A stretch of DNA of 56,455 bases. Source: RZYX01 sp036654375. Lineage in GTDB: Bacteria; Bacillota; Clostridia; Oscillospirales; Acutalibacteraceae. The stretch covers positions 1 through 56,455 of the forward strand of contig JAVVSD010000011.1 of assembly GCA_036654375.1 (NCBI GenBank). The letters run 5' to 3'. The position numbers were made by a program, and so were the translations under genes. Below, in pieces: positions 1 to 8,534 of this stretch. Under the pieces are notes generated by a model. It made no database searches. It was given only the letters and a program-made list of their open reading frames with translations, and was not told where the DNA came from. Each line of letters starts with the position of its first letter. Position 1 is the stretch's first letter.

Positions 1-2
1 TA

Positions 3-227
3 TTAAAGGGATATGACCGTGATAAGAAAAAATCAAAAGATAGCCTAAATAGTGAAATTGCTAAAAAGTTAAACGAATATGACAGTATAAAGAATAAAAA
101 CACTAAAACAGCTAACAACACCACAAAATCACATGAAGCATTTGAAATGCTCTCCAAACTTGCCGATGAGAGACAGACACAATATCACATTACTTTTTTC
201 TCTTTAACTTTAAAAGCTCTACCTTGA
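3..227 (+). CDS. C-terminal end of an unrecognised protein, cut by the window edge
   Basis: An open frame enters from the left edge and runs about 74 codons to a TGA at 225-227. The translation is lysine- and asparagine-rich and hydrophilic up to about residue 55, then ends in a short hydrophobic stretch. The last dozen codons lie inside a terminator hairpin, so the native protein may once have ended earlier and the tail could be a frameshift product. I do not recognise the family. Because the 5' part is missing, real coding status is uncertain. Confidence 0.35.
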   Translation, partial: LKGYDRDKKKSKDSLNSEIAKKLNEYDSIKNKNTKTANNTTKSHEAFEMLSKLADERQTQYHITFFSLTLKALP

Positions 228-258
228 AAGAACAACTTTCAAGATAGAGCTTTTTATT
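212..258 (+). terminator. Rho-independent terminator of the leftmost gene
   Basis: Arms 212-230 and 236-254 pair over 19 positions with one mismatch and a five-base loop, followed by a T-rich run. It ends the truncated gene at the left edge. Confidence 0.85.
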
Positions 259-567
259 TTTTATAACTTTAAGTAAAACTTATTAAGCAAAATGTTTGTA
301 TATAAATTATTAAATAGGACTAAATTCTTTTTGCTTTATAACTAAAAATATTGTGCTTAAATTAAAAAAGATAAGTTAACAACTTTTACTTTTAGAGATT
401 TTTATGAAAATGTCAATAGTATGTATTTACACACTTTGGAAATAATGTTTTAGTGATATTCCAAAGTTAGAAAATAATTACAATATTAACAGAATTGCAC
501 AATCAAATGTGATGTAGATTGTGCAATTCCTACAAAAAATAGCGTATTTTTTCTAATTGTATTGTAA
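259..567. other. AT-rich intergenic stretch with a perfect 13-base inverted repeat
   Basis: No credible gene is visible here. The one clear structure is a perfect inverted repeat at 492-504 and 517-529 (arm GAATTGCACAATC, 12-base spacer). Neither side carries a T-run, so it is not a standard terminator. It may be a protein-binding site or the remnant of a small mobile element. Confidence 0.5.
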
Positions 568-635
568 TTGACTTTGAAAAAAACCATGATAACATGGTCT
601 TGTAATGACAACATAACATAATGATGACATTACAA
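568..635 (+). promoter_or_regulatory. Candidate promoter and operator ahead of the GntR-type regulator gene
   Basis: TTGACT (568-573) and TAACAT (590-595) are 16 bases apart and form a plausible promoter. A palindrome with arms ACCATG/CATGGT (583-598) overlaps the -10 box. Just downstream lies a second, wider palindrome with arms TTGTAATG (600-607) and CATTACAA (628-635). A TATAAT at 664-669 may be a second -10 box. Palindromes next to a gntR-family gene commonly bind its product, so autoregulation is inferred. Confidence 0.5.
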
Positions 636-694
636 TTATTTTAATTTTAACATGACGAATTTCTATAATATGCTGTAGAAAAGAGGGTACTAAA

Positions 695-1420
695 ATGTCT
701 GATTTATATCCAAAATATTTTTATTTAAAAAAGGATATAATCTCAATGATTAATAAGGAGGTGATAAAACCAGACGAACAGATTCCTACTGAAATGTCCC
801 TCACACAAAGCCACGGGGTTAGCAGAATCACTGTCAGAAAAGCAATTGATGAACTTGTTAATGAAGGATATTTATATAGAATTCAGGGCAAGGGAACTTT
901 TGTAAAAGCTGAAACATATAACAGAGATTTGTTTTCCATATGTAGTTGTACAGAGGATATTAAAAGAATGGGAATGGAGCCATCAAGAAAACTGATAGAA
1001 CAGGGAATTGAATTAGCTGATAAAAAGCGGGCCAAGATTTTTGGAATTAATGAAAATGATGATATTTTTGTCTTAAAGCGTGTTTACTTGGCGGATAAAG
1101 AGCCAGTTAACTATACAATATCTTATATAAACAGTAAATTCTTTCCCGGAATTGAGAATCTATATTTTTCTACAGCGTCTTTGTACCAAGTTATAGAAAA
1201 GAAATATAATGTGAGAATAACTAAAGCTTCGAGAACTTTAGAAGCGGTATCAGTGGATAATGAAGTTGCACTTCTTTTAAATATGAAAAAAAGTAGTCCA
1301 GTGTTACTTTTTACTGCAGTAACTTTCGGTATTGTGAATGGACAAGAAGTACCAATAGAAACATTTAAGTGTTACTATCGGTCAGACAAATTTAAGTTCT
1401 ACATCAATCAAGTAAGGTAA
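695..1420 (+). CDS. GntR-family transcriptional regulator, HutC subfamily (UTRA domain)
   Basis: The 241-residue protein has the usual HutC layout: an N-terminal winged helix-turn-helix (about residues 15-70, with the typical SRITVRKAIDELVNEGYL recognition region and a GKGTFV wing) and a C-terminal UTRA ligand-binding domain (about 90-235). Regulators of this class usually repress a neighbouring catabolic or transport operon until a small molecule, often a pathway intermediate, binds. It sits 76 bases ahead of the nucleoside importer and faces the same way, so it probably controls genes up to 11216 and its own palindromic promoter. The ATG follows an AGAGGG site. The family call is firm; the ligand is unknown. 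Confidence 0.9.
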   Translation: MSDLYPKYFYLKKDIISMINKEVIKPDEQIPTEMSLTQSHGVSRITVRKAIDELVNEGYLYRIQGKGTFVKAETYNRDLFSICSCTEDIKRMGMEPSRKLIEQGIELADKKRAKIFGINENDDIFVLKRVYLADKEPVNYTISYINSKFFPGIENLYFSTASLYQVIEKKYNVRITKASRTLEAVSVDNEVALLLNMKKSSPVLLFTAVTFGIVNGQEVPIETFKCYYRSDKFKFYINQVR

Positions 1421-1496
1421 GTAGAAGTAATAAAGTATAAAAACCAATGCAACTTATGTCAATAAAATTTAATTAAAATTAAAGGAGTATAATAAA

Positions 1497-2681
1497 ATGC
1501 AAAAGAGAAGTTTAATAAAGTTAATTAGTTTTTGTTTAGCAAGTGTAATACTTGGCACATTGTTTTTGGCGGGCTGTGGCAAGAATGGCGATGGAGAAAA
1601 AGACTTAGGTATTGCTCTTATCACATCTGCTGCTGGTGCAAACGATAAAGGATATAATCAATCTGCTATTAAGGGGCTTGAAAAAGTAAAAAAAGAGTTG
1701 GGTATAAACTACAAGGTAACAGAGTCAAAGGATATCCCTGAAAGCTTGACTCAACTTGCAGAAGCAGGATACAAGCTTATTTTTACTTTGGAATATAACT
1801 TTGATGCACTGATAAAAGGCGTTGGTGGTGCAAAGCCAATAGCTGAACAGTACCCAGATACAACATTTGTTGTATTTAATGATAATCCAAACAAAAAAGA
1901 AGATGGCTCACCAATTCATAAAAATGTTGTTTCCGTAATGTTTGATGTTCATGAAGCAGCTTTCTTATCAGGAGTTTTGAGCACATATATAATTGAAAAT
2001 TCAGCAACTCTTTTATCACCAGATCAATATAATCTGACAACTGGTCAAAACGGTAGAAAAGTTGGATTTATTGGCGGAACAAAATCAAATGGTATATCAG
2101 TATTTAGCTATGGCTTTGCAGAAGGTATAAATTATGCAGCAAATCAGCTGGGAGTAAACTACACTATTTATTCAGATTACAATGCTGGGTTTAGCGATTC
2201 AGCTCTTGGAGCAACAAAAGCCAACACTTACTTTGCAGACGGTGCTAATGTTGTTTTATCCTCAGCGGGTGCTGTAGGTGATGGCGTTACCTCAAAAGCA
2301 AAAGAAGTCAAGAAATTTGCAATCGAAGTTGATGCAGATAAAGATGCAAACCAGCCGGGTTATATTCTTACAAGCGTGTTAAAGAACACAGAAGTTCCTG
2401 TATATGAGATTTCCAAGATGTTCAAGGAGAATAAGCTTTCAGAGGTTAATGGAAAAGAAATCAGCTACAATCTTGCTTCTGGAGCAACAGGTATTACAAC
2501 ACTAAAAGAAATTGAAAAGAACATTCTTCCATCAGGTAAAGCAAAATGGGATGAAATCAAAAAGATTATTGACGATGCCAAAAAAGGAATTGAATCAGGA
2601 AAAATCAAGGTTACTAATGCACAGGCAGGCGAAAAAATTAACAAAGATAAGTTAACAAATATCAATATGCCAAACGATTAA
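1497..2681 (+). CDS. BMP-family nucleoside-binding lipoprotein of an ABC importer
   Basis: The 394-residue protein starts with a lysine-bearing signal peptide and a lipobox ending in LAGC at Cys27, so it should be lipid-anchored outside the membrane. The body matches the BMP/PnrA/Med family, seen in ALITSAAGANDKGYNQSAI near the start and in the VGFIGG and later DYNAGFSD blocks. Known members bind purine or pyrimidine nucleosides, or in some cases autoinducer-like ligands. A GGAG site precedes the ATG. The ATPase and two permeases follow directly, giving a complete importer. Exact ligand specificity cannot be read from the sequence. Confidence 0.92.
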   Translation: MQKRSLIKLISFCLASVILGTLFLAGCGKNGDGEKDLGIALITSAAGANDKGYNQSAIKGLEKVKKELGINYKVTESKDIPESLTQLAEAGYKLIFTLEYNFDALIKGVGGAKPIAEQYPDTTFVVFNDNPNKKEDGSPIHKNVVSVMFDVHEAAFLSGVLSTYIIENSATLLSPDQYNLTTGQNGRKVGFIGGTKSNGISVFSYGFAEGINYAANQLGVNYTIYSDYNAGFSDSALGATKANTYFADGANVVLSSAGAVGDGVTSKAKEVKKFAIEVDADKDANQPGYILTSVLKNTEVPVYEISKMFKENKLSEVNGKEISYNLASGATGITTLKEIEKNILPSGKAKWDEIKKIIDDAKKGIESGKIKVTNAQAGEKINKDKLTNINMPND

Positions 2682-2705
2682 TCAAATTTGTAAAGGTAAA
2701 GGTTA

Positions 2706-4253
2706 ATGGGTATGTATTCAATTGAAACTGTAAATTTAACAAAAAAATTTGGCAATTTTACAGCTAATGAAAGCATTAGCATGGGTATTGAACAAGGCGA
2801 AATAACAGCAATTGTAGGCGAAAACGGCGCAGGCAAATCAACTCTTATGAATATGTTTTATGGAATATTGAAACCCACTTCAGGTGACCTTTTAGTAGAA
2901 GGCAAAAAAGTAGATTTTAAATCTTCTGAGGACGCTATTAATAAAGGATTAGGCATGGTGCACCAGCATTTTAAGCTGGTGCCGAGCCTAAGCGTTTTTG
3001 AAAATATTATTCTTGGAGCAGAAATCAACAAGAAATTCAAAGGTCTTAAACTTCCGTTTATTGATTTTAAGCAAGAAATTGAGAATGTACGAAAAGTTAT
3101 TGATGAGTATAAATTCGACCTTGACCCAAAGGATAAGGTCGAAGACATATCAATAGGAGCAAAGCAAAGAGTTGAGATATTAAAGATGCTCTATAGAAAC
3201 GCACATATTCTAATTTTTGATGAACCAACTGCTGTTTTAACTCCACAAGAAGTTGATGAGCTTTTAGTAAATCTTAAAGAGCTAAAGGCACAAGGAAAGA
3301 CAATTATTCTTATTACCCATAAGCTTCGGGAAGTTATGGATGTGAGTGACAATGTGATTGTTATCAAACGCGGAAAAGTTATCGGAACTGTTAAAACAAG
3401 CGAAACAAGCCCTGAACAGCTTGCAAACATGATGGTTGGTCGTGATGTTATGCTTGAGTTTAATAAATCTGAAAAAGACTTCAGCAATAATAAAATTGCT
3501 TATTGCGTTAAAAATCTTTCCACAATAAACGACATGGGCAAAAAAGTTTTGGACGATATTAGCTTTTCGATAAAGGAAGGCGAAATTCTGGGAGTAGCTG
3601 GAGTTGAAGGAAATGGACAAAGTGAGCTAATCAGAGTTTTGACTGGACTTATGGAGGCAACGCAAGGAAGCGTAAAGATATATGACAAGGACATTTTTAA
3701 CAAATGGCCAAGTTGTTTAAGAAAATCTGGGTTAGCATTTGTTCCAGAAGACAGATACGCACAAGGGCTTTGCAAGGATATGAGCATATCTGACAATATA
3801 ATTGCGGGTTATCATGGCAACAAAGAATATTGCTCGTGCGGAATATTGAAATGTAAATGTATTGATGAATCAAGAGATGAATTAATTGAAAAATATGATA
3901 TCAGAATAGCAGAAAAAGAGGGGAATATATCCCAGCTTTCGGGCGGTAATGCCCAAAAGGTTATTATAGCAAGAGAATTTGATTCAGACCCTGCTGTTAT
4001 AATTGCCAGCCAGCCAACCAGAGGTGTAGATATTGGCTCAATTGAATTTATATATAAAAAGATTCTTGAGTTAAGGGACAAAAACAAAGCAGTGTTGCTT
4101 GTATCATCAGAACTTTCTGAAATAATGTCTTTATCTGACAGAATTATTGTTATGTATAAAGGGAAGATTGTTGGCGAGGTAGAAGGTAAAAATGCAGAGA
4201 GGTCCGAGTTGGGTCTGCTTATGGCAGGTATAGCCAAAAAACAAGGAGCGTAG
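2706..4253 (+). CDS. Nucleoside ABC importer ATPase with two nucleotide-binding domains
   Basis: This 515-residue protein holds two fused ATP-binding domains, as in NupA/RnsB and sugar importers of the RbsA type. The first has Walker A GENGAGKST (residues 38-46), a Q-loop in MVHQHFK, signature SIGAKQR and Walker B LIFDEPT. The second has a degenerate Walker A (EGNGQSE), signature LSGGNAQK and a SQPTRGVD segment where the catalytic Asp-Glu is lost, which is usual in this family. Unusually, the second half carries four cysteines close together (YCSCGILKCKC), possibly a metal site. It is spaced 24 bases from the binding protein and 6 from the permease. Confidence 0.93.
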   Translation: MGMYSIETVNLTKKFGNFTANESISMGIEQGEITAIVGENGAGKSTLMNMFYGILKPTSGDLLVEGKKVDFKSSEDAINKGLGMVHQHFKLVPSLSVFENIILGAEINKKFKGLKLPFIDFKQEIENVRKVIDEYKFDLDPKDKVEDISIGAKQRVEILKMLYRNAHILIFDEPTAVLTPQEVDELLVNLKELKAQGKTIILITHKLREVMDVSDNVIVIKRGKVIGTVKTSETSPEQLANMMVGRDVMLEFNKSEKDFSNNKIAYCVKNLSTINDMGKKVLDDISFSIKEGEILGVAGVEGNGQSELIRVLTGLMEATQGSVKIYDKDIFNKWPSCLRKSGLAFVPEDRYAQGLCKDMSISDNIIAGYHGNKEYCSCGILKCKCIDESRDELIEKYDIRIAEKEGNISQLSGGNAQKVIIAREFDSDPAVIIASQPTRGVDIGSIEFIYKKILELRDKNKAVLLVSSELSEIMSLSDRIIVMYKGKIVGEVEGKNAERSELGLLMAGIAKKQGA

Positions 4254-4259
4254 TTAGTT

Positions 4260-5330
4260 ATGGCAAGTAAAAAACTATTTAAAAATATTTTAAATACACT
4301 TCTTCCTGTTTTGTTGGCATTTGCCATAGGAGGAATAATAATTTTAGCGATTGGTGAAAACCCAATTACGACTTATAGCATAATGATTCAAAAATCATTT
4401 TTGAGTGTAAATGGTCTTTTAAAAACTCTTCACATGGCGTCACCGCTTATTTTAACAGGACTTGCAATTGCAGTTTCCTTTAAGGCGAATGTCTTTAATA
4501 TGGGCGTTGAGGGTCAAATGTTGCTTGGTGCATTTTTTGCGGCTGTTGCAGGATTTAGCTTTGACTTGCCACCAGTAGTCCATGTGACAATTTGTTTGTT
4601 AACTGGTATGATTGTCGGTGCAATTTTTGCACTAATACCTGCACTATTAAAAGCATATTTCAAGGTTAATGAAATGGTAGTTACCTTGATGATGAACTAT
4701 GTTGCAATCGAAATAGTTAAGTTTTTAGCACAAGGTGTGTACAAGGATCCAACTTCTGGATATGTTTCAACATACACCATAAATCCAAGTGCGATGTTTA
4801 ATAAATTAGGTAATACAGGTATCACAGCATTTTTCTTAATATCACTTGCTCTATTTGTAATCATATTCATAATCATGAAAAAGTCAAAGTTGGGATATGA
4901 AATAACGGCAATGGGAAAAAACCCTGAGTTTGCAGAAGCAACGGGCATGAAAATCTCAAAAAAGATAATCATTATTATGCTTATCAGCGGAGCTTTGTCT
5001 GGAATTGCTGGAGCAGGGTTCTTGATGAGTGAAAAGTTCAGATTTACTCTTGATTTTTCAGGAAATCCTGGGCTTGGATGGGACGGTATGCTTATAGCTC
5101 TGCTGGGGGCACACAATCCAGTTGGAATAATTATTGCAGCTATATTCTATGCAGGACTAAAGACAGGCAGTGAATATATTGGTTTGTTTACAAATGTTCC
5201 AAAGGAAATCGTTGGAGTTATTCAAGGCATCTTGATTTTGTTACTATCTATAAAATTTATTAAAGACAGCATAAATAGAAATAAGGCAAAAAAATCCGAA
5301 ATAAAAGTAAACCAAAAGGAAGGTGCATAA
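4260..5330 (+). CDS. Nucleoside ABC importer permease, first subunit (BPD_transp_2 type)
   Basis: The 356-residue, strongly hydrophobic protein has about eight to ten membrane segments and the FKANVFNMGVEGQMLLGAF block typical of permeases that serve BMP-family binding proteins (NupP/YufP/RnsC-like). The EAA-like cytoplasmic region is GKNPEFAEATGMK. The C-terminus is a basic, lysine-rich tail. It follows the ATPase gene by 6 bases and is followed within 3 bases by the second permease, so the four transport genes are one transcription unit. Confidence 0.92.
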   Translation: MASKKLFKNILNTLLPVLLAFAIGGIIILAIGENPITTYSIMIQKSFLSVNGLLKTLHMASPLILTGLAIAVSFKANVFNMGVEGQMLLGAFFAAVAGFSFDLPPVVHVTICLLTGMIVGAIFALIPALLKAYFKVNEMVVTLMMNYVAIEIVKFLAQGVYKDPTSGYVSTYTINPSAMFNKLGNTGITAFFLISLALFVIIFIIMKKSKLGYEITAMGKNPEFAEATGMKISKKIIIIMLISGALSGIAGAGFLMSEKFRFTLDFSGNPGLGWDGMLIALLGAHNPVGIIIAAIFYAGLKTGSEYIGLFTNVPKEIVGVIQGILILLLSIKFIKDSINRNKAKKSEIKVNQKEGA

Positions 5331-5333
5331 CAT

Positions 5334-6245
5334 ATGCTTAATAATATTTTATATGATTTGGTATACCACAGTGTGCCAATTATCCTTGCGGTTTTAGGCG
5401 GTATATTTGCTCATAAAGTAAATGTTTTGAACATTGGTCTTGAAGGCATGATGCTTATGGGTGCATTTTCAAGTGCGCTTTCGGTATACATCACCGGAAA
5501 CCTTTGGCTTGGCATTTTGATTGGCGTAATTCTTACGCTTATAATTGGTCTAATATTTTGTCTGTTTAGCATAACTCTTAAAAGTAATTTTATTATAACA
5601 GGTCTTGGCATAAACCTTTTTGTTAGTATGTTATCATCCTTTATTCTAAAGGCAATGGGGCTTGCAAACATTAATGTTAGTAATGTTGTTAATGTTGCAG
5701 ATTTAAAAATACACATCCCATTTATTGAAAATATTCCGATTCTTGGGCCACTGCTCAGTGGACATACTATAATAACTTATTTTAGTTTTTTGATGATAAT
5801 TTTGGCAAGTGTTCTTATGTTTAAAACAAAGTTTGGAGTCTATGTCAGAGTTGTTGGAGAAAACGAAGAGGCAGCAAAGTCCGTTGGTATCAATGTTAAC
5901 AAAATAAAATATATTTCCATTCTAATTGGTGCATTACTATGTGCTTTTGCAGGTGCAAACTTGTCTGTTGAAAGAATGGCACTATTTACGCCAGACATGA
6001 CTGCCGGTCGAGGATTTATTGCAATTGCAGCAATTTTCTGTGGCAGAGGGCTTCCATTAAGGTCAACTGCATATGCACTTGTATTTGGTCTTGCAAGGTC
6101 ACTTGCAATAAACCTTGCTCTATTTGCCGGCCCAGTATCAGGGCTTTTGGAGATGGTTCCATATCTTATGATAGTAATTGTTCTTGCAATTGCGTCAGGA
6201 GTCGAGTCAAAGAAAACTAAAATCAGAGGATTCAAATGGGAGTAA
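5334..6245 (+). CDS. Nucleoside ABC importer permease, second subunit (BPD_transp_2 type)
   Basis: The 303-residue integral membrane protein is a paralogue of the preceding permease and has the shorter YufQ/RnsD-like form. It begins almost at once with a membrane segment and carries the matching HKVNVLNIGLEGMMLMGAF block and GENEEAAKSVGINV coupling region. With its partner it should form the channel through which the ligand captured by the lipoprotein passes. The gene starts with ATG after a GGAAGG site and is followed 12 bases later by the first catabolic enzyme, which ties uptake directly to breakdown. Confidence 0.92.
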   Translation: MLNNILYDLVYHSVPIILAVLGGIFAHKVNVLNIGLEGMMLMGAFSSALSVYITGNLWLGILIGVILTLIIGLIFCLFSITLKSNFIITGLGINLFVSMLSSFILKAMGLANINVSNVVNVADLKIHIPFIENIPILGPLLSGHTIITYFSFLMIILASVLMFKTKFGVYVRVVGENEEAAKSVGINVNKIKYISILIGALLCAFAGANLSVERMALFTPDMTAGRGFIAIAAIFCGRGLPLRSTAYALVFGLARSLAINLALFAGPVSGLLEMVPYLMIVIVLAIASGVESKKTKIRGFKWE

Positions 6246-6257
6246 AAGGAGAATTAT

Positions 6258-6827
6258 ATGGAAAAATCTGCACTGATTATTGTTGATATGGTTAAAGATT
6301 TTACAGATGAAAACGGATTGGTATTTTATCCTCAAAACAGAGAAATACTTCCTAAAATTAAAGATGTTTTAGAAGCTTGCAGAGATAAAGAGTTGCTGAT
6401 TATTTTTTTACAGCATAGCTACAGAAAAAATAAATTTGATAAGAACTTAAAGAATATGCGTCCAAACTGTATTGAAGGTTCAGGTGGAAATCAAATCGAC
6501 CCAATGCTTACAGTTAAAGACAAAGACTATGTCATAAAAAAGAGAAGATATAGTGGGTTTGTTGGAACAGACCTTGATATGGTGCTTAGGGAAAACAATA
6601 TAAAAAACACAATTATTATTGGTACAAAAACAAATTGCTGTATTAGAGCAACGGTAACAGATGCTTATAATTTGGATTACACACCTGTTGTTATAAGAGA
6701 ATGTGTTGCGACAAATGATAAAACTGTTAATGATGTTCATCTTGCAGATATTGAAAAATATTTTGGTAAGGTAATTACTATTGATGAATTGAAGCAAAAA
6801 CTTGAGATAGGTGAGATACATGGCTAA
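6258..6827 (+). CDS. Isochorismatase-like cysteine hydrolase
   Basis: The 189-residue protein belongs to the isochorismatase-like superfamily (nicotinamidase, ureidoacrylate hydrolase RutB, N-carbamoylsarcosine hydrolase). The catalytic triad is visible: Asp9 in IIVDMVKDF, Lys in IKKRRYSGF and Cys in TKTNCCIRATVTDAYNLDY. KRRYSGFVGTDLD is closest in feel to RutB-type amidohydrolases, which act on pyrimidine-ring breakdown products. In this operon an amide or carbamoyl product from a nucleobase is a reasonable substrate, but that is inference. The downstream gene overlaps its end by 8 bases. Confidence 0.85.
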   Translation: MEKSALIIVDMVKDFTDENGLVFYPQNREILPKIKDVLEACRDKELLIIFLQHSYRKNKFDKNLKNMRPNCIEGSGGNQIDPMLTVKDKDYVIKKRRYSGFVGTDLDMVLRENNIKNTIIIGTKTNCCIRATVTDAYNLDYTPVVIRECVATNDKTVNDVHLADIEKYFGKVITIDELKQKLEIGEIHG

Positions 6828-7770
6828 ATATGATGCTATTATTAGCGGATATGTGAGCATGGACAGAGTTGTTAGAATTAACACTCCAGCAAAAGTTGGT
6901 TTTACATCTATAGTAAACAACAGCGACAATGCAAAAATTTATTATGGTGGTTGTAGCACCAATATTGCATATTTGCTTGCAAAATTAAATAAAAAATCAC
7001 TGCCGGTAATCAGACTTGGTGGCAATGATACAGAAGAAATAGGCTTCTTGAAGTATATAAAAGAAGCTAATGTGTCAACTGATGCAGTAACAATTATTGA
7101 TAATGAATCAACATCAAATTGTTATATGATTGCAGACGAGGATAAAAATCACATTACAATTTTTTATCCAGGTGCAATGGATGGAAAATACTCAAAGCCT
7201 TTAGATAAAGAGTTGTTTTTCAGTTCTTCACTTGCTGTTTTGACAATTGGATCCTATCAGGACAATGTTGAGTTTTTCAACAAGTGTAAGCAAACAAAAA
7301 CCCCACTTGTCTTTGGAATGAAGAGCGATTTTGAGGGATTTCCTGTGCCGCTTCTTAAAGAGATTTTACTATATAGTGAAATAATATTTACAAACGAAGT
7401 GGAAAGAGAAGAGATTGAAAGAGTTTTGGAACTTTCCTCAATTACTGAATTGTTTGACAAAGGAAATGCAAAAGTTATTATTACAACTTTAGGAAAAGAT
7501 GGCAGCAAATTTTATGAAAAGACCAAAAATGGCATTGCTTCTGGAAAGGTTGAAGCTGTTGTTGTGAATCCTCCACTGGATACTACTGGATGCGGAGATG
7601 CGTTTATCGCAGGATTCATTTATTCTTATCTTAATGATAATGATATTGAAACTTGCTCAAAATATGCAAGCGTTTTATCATCATTTATTATTGAAAAGGC
7701 AGGCTGCATAACTAATGCACCATCTGAGGAACAGTTTAAAACGAGATACAAGGAGATAGTTAATAAATGA
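6820..7770 (+). CDS. PfkB-family carbohydrate or nucleoside kinase
   Basis: The start is set at the ATG at 6820 (316 residues), which has a GGTGAG site 8 bases upstream; a GTG at 6811 in the same frame has none. The fold is that of ribokinase/PfkB: an early sugar-binding segment YGGCSTNIAYLLAKL and, near the end, the anion-hole and base motif DTTGCGDAFIAGF. PfkB members phosphorylate ribose, ribose-1-phosphate, pseudouridine or other nucleosides. Being next to a nucleoside phosphorylase, it could act on the nucleoside itself or on the released sugar phosphate. It overlaps both neighbours. Confidence 0.88.
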   Translation: MAKYDAIISGYVSMDRVVRINTPAKVGFTSIVNNSDNAKIYYGGCSTNIAYLLAKLNKKSLPVIRLGGNDTEEIGFLKYIKEANVSTDAVTIIDNESTSNCYMIADEDKNHITIFYPGAMDGKYSKPLDKELFFSSSLAVLTIGSYQDNVEFFNKCKQTKTPLVFGMKSDFEGFPVPLLKEILLYSEIIFTNEVEREEIERVLELSSITELFDKGNAKVIITTLGKDGSKFYEKTKNGIASGKVEAVVVNPPLDTTGCGDAFIAGFIYSYLNDNDIETCSKYASVLSSFIIEKAGCITNAPSEEQFKTRYKEIVNK

Positions 7771-8534
7771 GTACATTATATTTAAAAGCTGATAAAGAGT
7801 CTGTATCCAAGTATGTGATTTTTTCTGGAGACCCGTTCAGAGTCGAAATGCTTTCAAAGAACTTAGAAAATCCAATTCATGTTGCATTTAGTCGTGAATT
7901 TAACACATATACAGGAATGTATAAAGGCGTTAAAGTTACAGTTACATCAACAGGAATTGGGGCACCGTCTGCAGCAATAGCAATGGAAGAAATGTATAAT
8001 TGCGGAATGAAAGTTGCAGTGAGAATGGGAACAGTAATGGGGCTTAAGGATGATATGCTTGGAAAAATGTTTATTCCAACCGCATCTATGAGAGAAGAGG
8101 CAACAAGCAGAACCTATGCACCTTTGTCATTCCCGGCGGTTGCAGACTTTGAACTTATTGATTGCATGAAGAAAAGTGCAAACGGCATTGGAAGAGATGT
8201 CATAACTGGTATTAACTGCACAATGGACGGATTCTATAGTCAGATGAAAGAATCTCGTTTGTCTGCTGAAATGGGTACAGATAACAGTGAAACATTTAAA
8301 ATGCTCAAAAAATATAATATTCGTGGAGTTGATATGGAATCAAGCTGTATGCTGGTTCTTGCAAATCTAATGGGTATCAAGGCTTGCGTTGTCACAATGA
8401 CAACAGTTTTAGAGAATTTAAAAGAAGTGCTTTTAGGCGAGGCAAGAACAAAGTCAGAAGAAGAGCTTTGCATTGCGGTACTTGATGGAATAGTCATGTA
8501 CGATAATTTGAAAGGAAACGGTGAAATTAAATGA
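7767..8534 (+). CDS. Nucleoside phosphorylase, uridine-phosphorylase-like (PNP/UDP superfamily)
   Basis: The 255-residue protein carries the PNP/UDP hallmarks: a phosphate-binding GDPFRVEML near the N-terminus, STGIGAPSAAIAMEEM, the RMGT segment and the ribose-binding VDMESS. The STGIG and RMGT forms point to the uridine phosphorylase branch. It should split a nucleoside with phosphate to a free base and (deoxy)ribose-1-phosphate in the cytoplasm. The ATG overlaps the kinase stop codon (ATGA), so translation is probably coupled. Base specificity is not certain. Confidence 0.9.
   Translation: MSTLYLKADKESVSKYVIFSGDPFRVEMLSKNLENPIHVAFSREFNTYTGMYKGVKVTVTSTGIGAPSAAIAMEEMYNCGMKVAVRMGTVMGLKDDMLGKMFIPTASMREEATSRTYAPLSFPAVADFELIDCMKKSANGIGRDVITGINCTMDGFYSQMKESRLSAEMGTDNSETFKMLKKYNIRGVDMESSCMLVLANLMGIKACVVTMTTVLENLKEVLLGEARTKSEEELCIAVLDGIVMYDNLKGNGEIK

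Noticed and set aside
3812..4327. Reverse-strand open frame of 171 codons over the nucleoside importer ATPase and permease
   Set aside because: The forward strand encodes conserved ABC motifs; the reverse translation is low-complexity and has no start signal.
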